DNA of 64,000 nt from Hydractinia symbiolongicarpus. Its lineage: Eukaryota > Cnidaria > Hydrozoa > Anthoathecata > Hydractiniidae. The notes beneath the pieces were generated by a model. It saw only the letters and a list, made by a program, of their open reading frames with translations. It made no database searches and was not told the origin of the DNA. The DNA is taken from contig NC_079886.1 in NCBI RefSeq assembly GCF_029227915.1, forward strand, positions 9,631,501-9,695,500, given 5' to 3'. Position numbers and translations under genes: made by a program. Shown piece after piece: positions 51,607-61,624 of the stretch. How positions within the stretch are numbered: the stretch's first letter is position 1; every line of letters begins with the position of its first letter.

Positions 51607-51750
51607 ATACCAAAACGCAAAGAACTTACCATTGAAAATATAAAGAAATTCATCAACTGGGCCATAGGGGCCATTGTATATAATCACTGTAGTCATTTAA
51701 AAGTAGACCTACTTTATGCTCCAAATCAACCGATAAAAAGTTATGGGAGG
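51607..51750 (+). CDS. Orphan candidate exon next to the SINE, unknown protein
   Basis: A 144-base segment lies between a strong acceptor (pyrimidine tract, then CGCAG at 51602-51606) and the donor GTAAGA at 51751. It is open in one frame for exactly 48 codons (phase 0 to 0), starting IPKRKELTIENIKKFINWA, with NHCSHLKVDLLYAPNQPIK later. Its even composition and codon texture look protein-coding, unlike the surroundings. I do not recognise the family and found no partner exons. The pyrimidine tract upstream is partly the SINE's TCTG tail. It could be a captured exon or a fragment of an unannotated gene. Confidence 0.42.
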
Positions 51751-53257
51751 GTAAGACATGGCACTATATAGGTATATATACATAGGGCCGTTCGACCATT
51801 AATTAAACTTTGTATATATATAACTACTCTTGGAGAAAAAAATGTAAATTAAATTATACAGAAAGTTAAATGGCGGCAGTTTAAAAGTATAAAGTACCAC
51901 ACCATAGAAAAACAGCAATTAGTTAAATAAATTATTGCGTTTTCTGGAAGGATTTAATTTAACCGCAAGTGGTTACAAACTGTTTTTAATAATGCAGTTA
52001 AAGCGCGACAGACGTAGCTGAAGCGTAAAAATATGTTACTTTATTTTTCGCCCGAAGATTTTAATGTTGTGCATTGTCGTAGAAGGCAACAGAACTATGC
52101 TTCTGCAAAAAACAATTTATTTTTTCATTGTCTTTGTTGCGACTGCAAATTTTTTGAGTATAACTAGGGTAGATTGATGTAAGTGATTTAAATGTCTGAC
52201 TCTGCCTTCAGGAAACAGGTTGATTTTTTAAAATTTAATTGGAATAATTTAATAATGATGCACAGCCTGCCTAGAACTTAAAATGAACGTTAAAGAAAAA
52301 ATTAATAACTTTTGTTAATTATCTTGAATAATGAATAATACGTTCAAAAAACGATGGTACATAGCAATGAACGCTATTTTGAATGGAATATAATCAATAG
52401 ATCCCCCTCCCCCAACAAAAGTGGAGGGAAAAACAATAATATCTGTTCAATAAGAAAGTTTCATATTATCACCTAAATAAAAGAAATTATTAAACAAACA
52501 TTCAGAACTTATTTTTAAGTTATTATAAAATGAGCCAAAAAATCCATATGTATTTTCAAAAAACAGTTTATTTTAAAATAAATCTATATTTTAAAATAAA
52601 TAAAGTGTCTTTGGAAAATACTTATTTCAAATTCATGTTAATAACTACAGTACGAAAGTCCCCTATCAATAAGGGAAGAGTTATCCCTCAAGACTCACCC
52701 AATTCTGAGAAAGAAGAAACTAGCTGAGTCATTAACTGCTCCCTTAATTCCACAAAAGGTTTGTGCGACTGAGCAATATCAATTCATCTCACACGGAAAT
52801 CAATATTATCTTTCTTTTTATTTGCAGTAAAAAATAACCAAGAATACATGAAAAAGATAAGATAAAATTGATACAAAAAAATTTTGTAATAAATGTTTTG
52901 TGGATCATACAGAAAACAAATTTGTGGAAATGTGTAATCAAACAAGAGATTCTCTTTGGTTTGGCAAGTTCGATTACCTATACAATGAACAAATATAAAA
53001 CTTTGAACATAATCAAAAATACAAGAAAAATCGATAAAAAAGACTGTCATTTTCTCACTTTTCGACCACGTATTTTTCGTATTGCATTCTGCTTTGTCAG
53101 CTGCCTTCTTAGCGTCTGCACTCTACGATATCGTTTGTTTATCATGTGCACTGCCGGTTACCAAAAGCGCTCCGCAAACGAAGTTCGAAACACTCCCCAC
53201 CGCTAAATACTCAGCCTATAGTTTTTCTCTCTTCGAAAAATCTTTTTGAAGTTTCTT

Positions 53258-53624
53258 TCACAAAAGTTCTTTCGGATTCATTGAAGGTTGATGACCTGCT
53301 TTGTGTTGGCAACGATAATAAAAAGATGCTGAATATTCATTTTTTTCACTCGGATAAGTCGGTGTTAGCTTTTTCAACGTATCGTTTGTTTTTATGTTGT
53401 ACGATGCAACAAAATTTCCCACTTCTTCCACACTAACTCGTCGACAATCAATATAAGCGTTGAAGTTATTCATATCGCTCTGTATTGATTCACCTTTGTA
53501 TTCTTCCAAACTAACAGGACTAATTTTTTTCAAGGCTTGCAAAAATTTCTACAGTGTTTTTATCACCTCTGGACTGATCTTTAATCGCGTTTAAACAAGA
53601 CAACACATCTTCGTGATCAGCCAT
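53258..53624 (-). pseudogene. N-terminal fragment of a MULE/SWIM-type transposase-like protein
   Basis: The minus strand opens MADHEDVLSCLNAIKDQSRG at 53624. After a one-base shift near 53540 it continues as FLQALKKISPVSLEEYKGES, YIDCRRVSVEEV and SASFYYRCQHKAGHQPS, stopping at 53258. After that stop another frame gives KETSKRF. The segment YYRCQHK.........K..K+(N) is familiar from the zinc-binding N-terminal region of MULE-derived, SWIM-finger proteins common in cnidarians. The catalytic domain is absent. It sits in the spacer between the two large direct repeats. Confidence 0.45.
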
Positions 53625-53794
53625 GTTTGTTTATAATGATATGTTACTTCTAACCATAAGAATTCATCCGAAATAATATCGGAATATCACATTGACTTCC
53701 AAGTTGCTTCTCACCATCAATTGAGTTACTTTCAACAATCACTGGTTACTTCCAACCATCAAGGTTACTTCCACCCCTTTAAGGAAAAAAATTC

Positions 53795-54130
53795 GCGGCG
53801 CCACTAAGAGGGCGGGGGGGGGGGGGGGGGTAAGCCCCCCCTCCCACTTATTTGCTAAGTAATAATTTTTTATTTTCTGCCAATAAGTGTCTCTATCACT
53901 GCTTGAAAATTGATGTTATCTAACCAGAGAACCTGCAGGCTATCTCACTAAATAATGCGATTTTTTATGGAGTGACGCATACCAATGAAATCAGTACGTA
54001 ACAAGCAGGACCGAAATAACCGTTTCCTGCTGTGTCTGCAACTCGCTTCGCTCGTTGATTGTCACTAAAATCTCAAAATCTCCAACTATGCCTAAGCCCC
54101 CGCCACTTTGGAAATTGTGGCGCCGCCCCT
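53795..54130. mobile_element. Short inverted-repeat element with GGCGCCAC ends
   Basis: The left end (CGCGGCGCCACTAAGAGGGC) and right end (GCCACTTTGGAAATTGTGGC then GCCGCCCCT) are imperfect inverses. Both include CGGCGCCAC and a neighbouring (G)GGGGCTTA word. About 335 bases, no coding. It adjoins the start of direct-repeat copy 2. Confidence 0.6.
53814..53830 (+). repeat. Run of 17 guanines
   Basis: A continuous G tract is followed by TAA and a short C-rich arm, GCCCCCCCTCCCAC. It could form a quadruplex or a hairpin. Its length is likely to vary between individuals and to be error-prone in sequencing. Confidence 0.9.
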
Positions 54131-56222
54131 GAGACATAAATGAATGGCCATCATTGTTCAAAGTAACTTTTTTAATAAAAAAAAAGCTAGCTATATAAAA
54201 AATGTAAATAGTATACATATATCTGGGAAAACTTAATTGCGTCGCTGCGCATGTGATTTCTTGCCTCGTCAGCCCAGTCTTCCTTGGTTGCAATAAAAAC
54301 CGCAGGAGATTTGCAGGATAACCATCAAACAGCGTGTTTTCACGGAAGCTTCTAATGTCACCAATATCTAGTGGTTTATTAAATATGAACCAAGTTGTCC
54401 AAAATACTAAATTTGTATATTATGAGGAGCATAACATATTAGGGTGTAAAAACTAGCTGGGTGTGGAATTGATAGCGGTGTGCATTAAGATTGATGAACC
54501 AACTATGAATAAAAAATCTGACGGGTAAATTCAGCTGCGGTTGCGAACAGAGCTCGCACTTTTTTTCCTGAAGCTTTATAGCTAGCTACAAGTAATTAGC
54601 ATTCAATTGATAATTCCTTGTTAAATATGGCTAGCTGCTACAGGCACAGACCCTTGTGTTTTGAGAAGATTGTGTCTAAAATCGAAGGTTGTCAAAAACT
54701 GTTGTTTATTTGTTTCCCCTGCTCTCGACTCGTTGAGATTTGTTTGAGGATGGGTGGATTTTTGAGTTTTACGTTTATTCTGTGATAATTTTACTTTTAA
54801 GAACTGATAAAGAATCTGCAATAAAGCTTATGCTTCCTTCTTTTGGTAAGCTACACAAATTTCATCAAGTCCACTTTTTACTACTAGGGTGTGGTGGGAT
54901 GATAAGATAGTTAACTAGATTATGGCATATCCGTGTTTTCATTCTCTCATGGGAATGGTTCACCCTATATTTGAACCTTAAACACGTCTCTTCTTTTTTC
55001 AATAACTTCTCTTGAGTTCAAAACACTTCTCTTCCAAAGTGTGGAACACTTCTCTTCCACAAACCTAAAAAATTCCTGTCCAAAAGACAACTATACCAGG
55101 GCTTAAAATATTGTTTTCAAGTCTGACATAGTAAGATCATTATTTTCTAAATTCTATAGAGATCATACTATTCATGCAATTTTTAAAACATAAGTTTAAA
55201 AGTATAAAGTTCGACACCACAGAAAAATAGGAATTAATTAAATAAATTATAGCGTTTTCAGCAAGGATTTATTTTAACCAGAAGTGGTTACAAACTGTTT
55301 TTAATAATGCAGTTAAAAAGCGCAAAGGCGTAGTTGAAGCGTAAAAATGTTACTTTATTTTTCACTGAAACATTGTAATGTTGTGCATTGTCGTAGGAGG
55401 CAAGTAAACTATGCTCCTGAAAAAAACATTTTATTTTTTCATTGTCTTAGTTGCGACTGCAAACTTTTTGAGTATAACAAGGGTAGATTGATGTAAGCGA
55501 TTTAAAGGTCTGACACTGCCTTCAGGAAACAAGGTGATTTTTTAAATTCTAATTGGAATAATTTAATAATGACGCACAGCTTTCCTAAAGCTTAAAACAC
55601 ACGCTAAAGGAGAAATTAATAACTTTTATTAATTATTTATAAATTATTTTGAATAATGAAGAATACATTAAAAAAACAATGGTACATAGCAAATGGTGTT
55701 ATTTTGAATAGAGTATAATCAATAGATTCACCCCACCCTTCCCTTCTCCAACAAAAATGGAGGGAAAAACTGTAATCTCTGTTTAACAAAAAAGTTCCAT
55801 ATTATCACCTCAAAAGAAAAATTATTAAACAAACATTCAGAACTTATTTCTATGTTATTATAAAAAAGCCAAAAATCCAAATCTATTTTCAAAAAACACT
55901 TTTTTTTAAATAAATAAATTTATTTCTAAGACTTATTTCTAAGTCATGTTAATAAGTATAGTAAGTAAGTCCCCTATCAATAAGGGGAGAGTTATTGCTC
56001 TTCCTCCTGTGAAGACTCGCCCAATTCTGAGAAAGGGGAAACTAGCTGAGCCATTAAGTGCTCCCTTAATTCCACATAAAATTTGTGTGACTGAACAATA
56101 TCAATTCATCTCACATGGAAATCAATATTATCTTTCTTGTTATTTGCAGTAAAAAATAAACAAGAATAGATAAAAAAGATCAGATAAAATAGATACAAAA
56201 AGATTTTGTAATAAAACATGTG
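54131..56222 (+). repeat. Large direct repeat, copy 2
   Basis: This is collinear with copy 1 (50330-52895). Homology ends on both sides at TTTTGTAATAAA (52895 and 56222). It lacks the SINE. It retains no convincing open reading frame, so any gene once present is not evident. ANKRD54 starts about 350 bases downstream. Confidence 0.88.
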
Positions 56223-56569
56223 AGTATAAACTTCCATTCTAATTATTGCTTGCCCAGTCTAAATTATTGTAACCTTGGGTGAGCGATTTATTGCTTGAGT
56301 GTTGTTTTCTTAATGATAGACTTGAAGTATACTAAAAATTAGTCCTGCAAGATCACTCATGAAATTAATTACTTTTGATTACTTTTTGTTTAACAACTTT
56401 ATTTTGTTGATGTTTTTAAAATATTTTATTCACAACTGATGATCACCTACTGCATAAAAATTGAAGTTTTGTAAATATTTTATCCATGTATATTTGAAAT
56501 ATCTATATAATTCTTAATTCTTTTTTTCTCAGTATTGTTTTTTAGATTGTATATATATCTAAACAGAAG

Positions 56570-58401
56570 ATGGATGAAGTAAAGCCTTCTTTTTCTGGAT
56601 TGACTGACTTTACCAGTCCACCTGAACCCCCTGCTGGAATAATATTTTCAAATGTTTTACCAACAGACATTTTTATAAATATGAGTAATGGCGGATATGA
56701 AATAATAGACACTCCTCATGCACAAGATACATATACTAGACATCGAAAACAAAGAACCCAACATCGCAAAAGCTATTATTTATTTCACTCTGCAATAGAC
56801 CAAAGAAGATTACGAATACTAGCGAACTCTGGATACAAAGACGAGTTGCAGAATTTTTTAGAAAGTTGCCCTAACATTGAAAAAGTTATAAATAGTTCTG
56901 ATAATAAGAAAAGGACAGCACTACATTTTGCAGCATCTAGAGGCTCGGATGAAATTGTCCATGCACTTTTACAATATGGAGCAGATCCGAATTTAAGAGA
57001 CTTTAATGGAAATACTCCTTTGCATTTGGCTGCATGTACGCACCATATCCGAGTAATAACACTTTTGTTAAGATTTGGTGCAGATGTTAAGGCCACTGAT
57101 TCATTTGGAAAAACACCTCTCCATCTATCTCTATCAAGATTAAAAATGTTCCACTCTAGAGATACGACTAGAACGTCTCAAGAATCAGCTTATTCTGCAG
57201 CTAAAAAGAAAGCAGAAATGGGTGAGATTGTTGCCATGCTGAAAGAATATTTTGAAAAGTCTGGCCAAAAGGATGAACATATGAAGATCTCCGAACTTAC
57301 GAAAAATTTATGGCTTATGCAAACTGTTGATGAGGTGTGGCTTGAATTTATAGTCAGTGTCCAAATTAATGTCTTAAATTGAATAATACCAGTATATTCC
57401 CTTTTTAAAATTGTTGCCCTTCTGTAAATACTATATTAAGAACTTCCGACATTAAAGGGAACCCGAGGTATAAAATGATGTTGGACTTATATTATAGAGC
57501 TTAAAAAGTTAGCTAACAAGTCTTTTTAATTTTTTAAAAAAACTCTTTTCGTTTTCAAGATATTCACATTTAAAGAATTTCATATTTAATTATGCTGCAT
57601 GAATTATGAAAAATTTATGTTAATCAATTAACCTTTATAATATCTATGCATTGATAAAATTTGAATGCACACCCCTTAACAGGTCTAAATTTACTGATGA
57701 AAGAAAATGTCCAAATTTGCTATTACTGAAATATGACATCATAATTCATGCAGCATAATTAAATCTGAAATTCTTTAAATGTGAATAGAACGAAAAGAGC
57801 TTTTTAAAAAATTTGAAAAGACTTGTTAGCTAACTTTTTAAGCTTTATAATATAAGTCCAACATCATTTTGTACCTCGGGTTCCCTTTAATATTTTCGAA
57901 TTTTGGTGAGCATAGTGTTGTGTATTGTGAAGTTAACAAGTGATCTTAAAAGTTATTTGCTTGCCAATGTGTCTGCTAAAAATAAATTCACTGACTAATG
58001 GCTGATAGAGTATTATCCAATTTATGGCCCTTGTAAATTTTCATAAATTGACCAAGCCAAAAAACAATGATTCTCTCAAACTTCAATGTGCACGATTGTA
58101 AGACATTAGGTGTTTAAGTGGCACGTAATGAGCGTCTAACTGGCGCTACAGGTACTTTTTACATTCACACTAGACGCTAAGACACTTAAAATCATATATA
58201 CTCAGTAAGGTTAACGCTGATTTGATGCCTAGTGGGAACCAAACTTAAGGCATGTAAATAATTACCTCTAAATTCTATGGAATCTCTCTGCTGTATAAAA
58301 TGTGTTATATATTTTAGGTTAACGAGATGGGATCCTTGCTGTCCAATTTTACTCAAATGACCATTGATGCTGCCGCAAAATCTAAAATGTCTGAAGAATA
58401 A
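56570..58401 (+). CDS. ANKRD54: Ankyrin repeat domain protein 54 (ANKRD54) orthologue
   Basis: Two coding exons, 56570-57334 and 58318-58401, join in phase 0 (GAT GAG | GTT AAC) and encode 282 residues. The N-terminal part is disordered. A basic stretch (RHRKQRTQHRKSYY) precedes RRLRILANSG and three to four ankyrin repeats: KRTALHFAASRGSDEIVHAL, NGNTPLHLAACTHHIRVITL, and FGKTPLHLSLSRL. A helical tail follows (GEIVAMLKEYFEKSGQ), ending VDEVNEMGSLLSNFTQMTI. The order and the DEV..LL..FT tail match vertebrate ANKRD54, an adaptor that shuttles between nucleus and cytoplasm and binds Lyn and HCLS1 in mammals. That role is known only there. Reading through the donor would give a short intron-encoded tail ending at 57382. 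The stop codon lies within AATAAA (58397-58402). Confidence 0.93.
57455..57887. mobile_element. MITE with long inverted repeats in the ANKRD54 intron
   Basis: The two arms (about 57455-57605 and 57725-57887) are near-perfect inverses, beginning AAGGGAACCCGAGGTA and continuing through ATGATGTTGGACTTATATTA, GTTAGCTAACAAGTC and AATTATGCTGCATGAATTAT. TA flanks both ends (57453-57454 and 57888-57889), the likely target duplication. There is no coding. Half copies are at 20038-20207, and a diverged arm is near 60190-60300. Confidence 0.9.
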
Positions 58402-58803
58402 ATTTACGCGAAAATTTTTAATAATTTTAGAAGAGATTTATATGCATAGCTATATTTTTCAACATATTTGTTAAAGAAATCACGTTTAAATTTCACAGCT
58501 AACAAGGTAAAATTCGCGAGGATTAATTTGCGCGTCAATGTAGATTTGAAGTTTGCTATTCTTATGGTGAAAGGTTATTAAGTTCAACAGGAAAACAAAT
58601 TAAAAACATATATGGGAAGAGTTTAATCACATATCATTAGAAGTGGAGATTGGCGGAATTGAAGACCTGGATAGATTTAATGGAAACCGCAAACTTCTTC
58701 TGAAAACATTGCCGACATTTTCGTAGTTATTTGTGTTTCTTTTTCACATAATATATATATCGAAATGGATGGATAAACAGAACACTTGGCACCTTTTATA
58801 AGC

Positions 58804-59025
58804 ATGCTTGTTACAATTTTAATTTGTTTTGTACATTTTTCAACGACGTTGTGCAGGCCAAAATTACAATGCAACAATCGCCTTATTCGTGATATTAAAG
58901 AAAAGCATAAAGGGTTTCCATGCAAATCAAGAGAGATTGACGTCAAAATGAAAGTACTTTTGTCAAGTCAAGAAAAGAAAGAATGGTTTTTATTCGTGCA
59001 ATTGACGATGAAATTATCCTCTTAA
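58804..59025 (+). CDS. Small secreted protein candidate, 73 residues
   Basis: ATG at 58804 opens a frame with a good signal-peptide shape (MLVTILICFVHFSTTLC, likely cleavage near residue 17). A basic, Cys-containing mature part follows (RPKLQCNNRLIRDIKEKHKG, then FPCKSREIDVKMKVLLS), with the stop at 59023-59025. I recognise no family. A longer frame exists only from a non-ATG codon at 58786. A spliced continuation cannot be excluded. Short AT-rich genomes produce such frames by chance, so support is limited. Confidence 0.3.
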   Translation: MLVTILICFVHFSTTLCRPKLQCNNRLIRDIKEKHKGFPCKSREIDVKMKVLLSSQEKKEWFLFVQLTMKLSS

Positions 59026-60654
59026 TAACTAAGAAAACGAAAGCTATGTTCGTCATGCGGACTCAAACGGATTTAGTTTCTTAAGTTATCACGAGGATGA
59101 TATATCGTTTCCAATTGGACTCAATACGAAAAAGTAGTGGTGTATCTAGTTGGCTACCTAAGCAGTGTTCCAGCCTGCTAATCTGAGAAACAATAGCATA
59201 AAATGAAATTTACTGTTGCTCATAAAAAAAGCTGGTTAATTAATATTTCATGACAAATTAGTCCTGGTCTTTAATTCCGCCAAATTTCTCATGATATCTA
59301 ATTTCAAAGCGTAAATGTTTGGATGAAGTGGATATATATATTTACATATTTCCTTCCTCGTAAATGTGAAAATAAATGAATGATGAATTTTCTCAACGTT
59401 TAGTTGGTTCATATAAATTTGTATGTGTAAATATGCATAATATTTGTGTACTCGTGTTTGCAAGAAAAGAACGCAAAACTACTTTCACTGGACTTTTTAA
59501 TCTACTTTAAATCATGTGATTCTGTTAGTCACCAATAAAAATCAACGAAAACTCGTTTAAGGTACTCCATGGGATTAAATGTTTTAAGTTTATCGTAAAA
59601 CAATCAAGCTTTAGATATACCCTTATTTATCTAATTTAATAAGTCCTTAATTAACGCGAATGGCTTTTTTTTAATTTACTTTATTTATTTCCGCTAATTT
59701 TTAACGCGACCCTATTTTCAGTAATTTTTTTTTTTTCTCTAATTAAGTGCGACGAAGGTGGAATTTTGCTCTAATTATAGCAAAAGGCAGTCAGATCGCA
59801 GAAAAAAAAGAAAATAAATAAAAAAAAACAAATTATAGTATTAAAAAGTAAAATTTTTCGATTGAAGTGTCAAAATAAATTTCGCGAAAATTTATTTTTA
59901 ATTTCAGATGAAAATAACTCGATAATGGGGTGGATGTGCTCTATTATATGAGAAAGCAAACAAAAGGTCCGTTAAATCAGGATATCTTTATTTTGCAAGA
60001 TTTTTTCTTACCAAAATTTCCTTATTTTGTTTTTTCAGAATGAAATAACAGTTTTACTGATACATTATACTTTTTTTGTTAAAATTTATGCGAACGAAAC
60101 AAGTAATAAACAACTGCAATTTATGGAAAAATAATTGTGCAGAAGGTACTGTAATATTAAAGCTTAACTCCCGAGAAAAAACAAGATGAATTCATATAAA
60201 AGAGCTTGAAAAATTGGCTATAAATCTTTTTATCTATTTTGAAAAAATTTGATTGGTTTTCAAGTTTTTGACTTTACAAGTTTTGATAATTATGCTAATT
60301 AATGCATGACGTCAAATATTTGATAGAAATGAGGTGTTGTTGTAAGGGTTTATAAGATAAGGCGTGTGAATATGTTATTAACCTAGCTATTCTGTTTATT
60401 ATCATGCCAGCAATCGTGCTATTATTTATCAGCATCCAAATCATGATGTCATAATCAGCTAAACTTTTAAGGCCAACGTCTTGGAAAAGGGAAAAGATTC
60501 ATAGACAACTTTAAAATTCTTTCGTATGAAACAAACTTGTTTTAGTACAGGAGGCAAGCTTTAAGACTCATAATCTCAAGCTCTAAGTACTCGGTCTCTT
60601 TTAAACTGATTATTCACAAAAAGTGCAAGAGAAAAAAAATTAAAATTCACTAAC

Positions 60655-60733
60655 CACGTTTTCGAGTGAAAATACTTTGGAATTTCACGTAAAGAAGCAA
60701 GTAATTTCCCTGTATTATTGAAATAAACTACAC
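60655..60733 (-). CDS. Weak candidate exon, minus strand
   Basis: The segment is preceded on the minus strand by a good pyrimidine tract and acceptor (TTTTCAATTTGTAG) and followed by the donor GTTAGT. It is open as VVYFNNTGKLLASLREIPKY followed by FHSKT. No partner exon or family was recognised. The frame also stays open into the flanks, so this may be chance. Confidence 0.18.
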
Positions 60734-60902
60734 CTACAAATTGAAAACACAGGGGAGCACACAACATCATTTCTTGCTGATGTAGACGAGTGGGTCTCTT
60801 ACATTCTAAGAACACTAACCAGGGTGTTGCTGTTTTATATCTTTCCTTACCGCCGTGTTGCCAGCAAAATATTCTTTTTGCGCCGAAAATCTACTTAAAG
60901 AT

Positions 60903-60985
60903 TATATGGAACTGATTGGAACGGACAATTGTGATTTCTAAAATCTGATTGGTTGATAAATTTTCCGTTCCTATCCAAACTAAAT
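60903..60985 (+). repeat. Dispersed short repeat, copy 2
   Basis: This is similar to 49044-49130 over the words GATTGGAACGGACAATTGTG and AATCTGATTGGTTGATAA. Confidence 0.7.
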
Positions 60986-61624
60986 GTTAAAATCATTTAA
61001 ACCTTTCTTGCGTACAGAAACGAAAATATTTATAAAAAAACAAAGAATGATTAGCAGATAATAAACTAATATATCTTGCTCTTAAATGGAAATTCAGTTC
61101 TTAAGCTTTTATTTTTCTTTTAATGCGCTTTTCGATCTTTAAAAATATGTTTTTCGCGCCAGCAGAAAGTGTGTCGATTGGAATGTTGTAACTGATCAGC
61201 CAGAAAAGCTTCAGTTATAAAATCCTATTAAAATCGATCATACTTTTTTTCCGTTAATTCTAGACTATTACTATGGTTTAGCGTTTAACACAACTCATAG
61301 TGGGTAACATAACAAGATTTGTGAAGACTTAATCGCCGTCTAAAACATTATTAAAAATCTTTACATCCCTAATTCTTTTAATGATATTAATGAAACAAGA
61401 TCTTCGTGGGTTGTTGACATGAATCATTCGTATTTACAATGTACGTAAACACAAATTTAAAATATGCTCGGAAGAGTCAAAAGAAGAAGCTTAAGTTACA
61501 TTATTATGAAGATAGCTAATCTTTATCGTTCTTTTCTTAACTTTATATAAATGTTAGGTTTCATGAATTGTTTTAAAAACAAACAAAGAAATTGATTGAT
61601 TGATAAAAAAAGTAGAAATGAACT

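Larger units (their letters stand above)
50330..52895 (+). repeat. Large direct repeat, copy 1
   Basis: This is collinear with 54131-56222 in the same orientation. Matching blocks include AAAAACCGCAGGAGATTTGC, GTGGTTACAAACTGTTTTTA and ATCAATTCATCTCACA(C/T)GG. Copy 1 has an extra SINE and neighbouring sequence (51219 to about 51840) absent from copy 2. Differences are mostly substitutions and small indels. It is either a local segmental duplication or two insertions of one ~2 kb repeat. Confidence 0.88.
59026..61620. other. Intergenic, with weak signals only
   Basis: The tract is AT-rich with TTCGCG words. A diverged arm of the ANKRD54-intron MITE lies near 60190-60300, and the short dispersed repeat recurs at 60903-60985. 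One possible minus-strand exon is listed separately. No other gene is seen. Confidence 0.45.

Noticed and set aside
52868..53206. 112-residue plus-strand frame, and a second frame reading CNKCFVDHTENKFVEMCNQ
   Set aside because: Both overlap the antisense transposase fragment or lack splice support. The second phrase is suggestive but too short to assign.
57335..57382. ANKRD54 ending at 57382 without splicing
   Set aside because: The intron-retained tail is unlike ANKRD54, whereas the exon at 58318-58401 restores the family's conserved C-terminal helix in phase.
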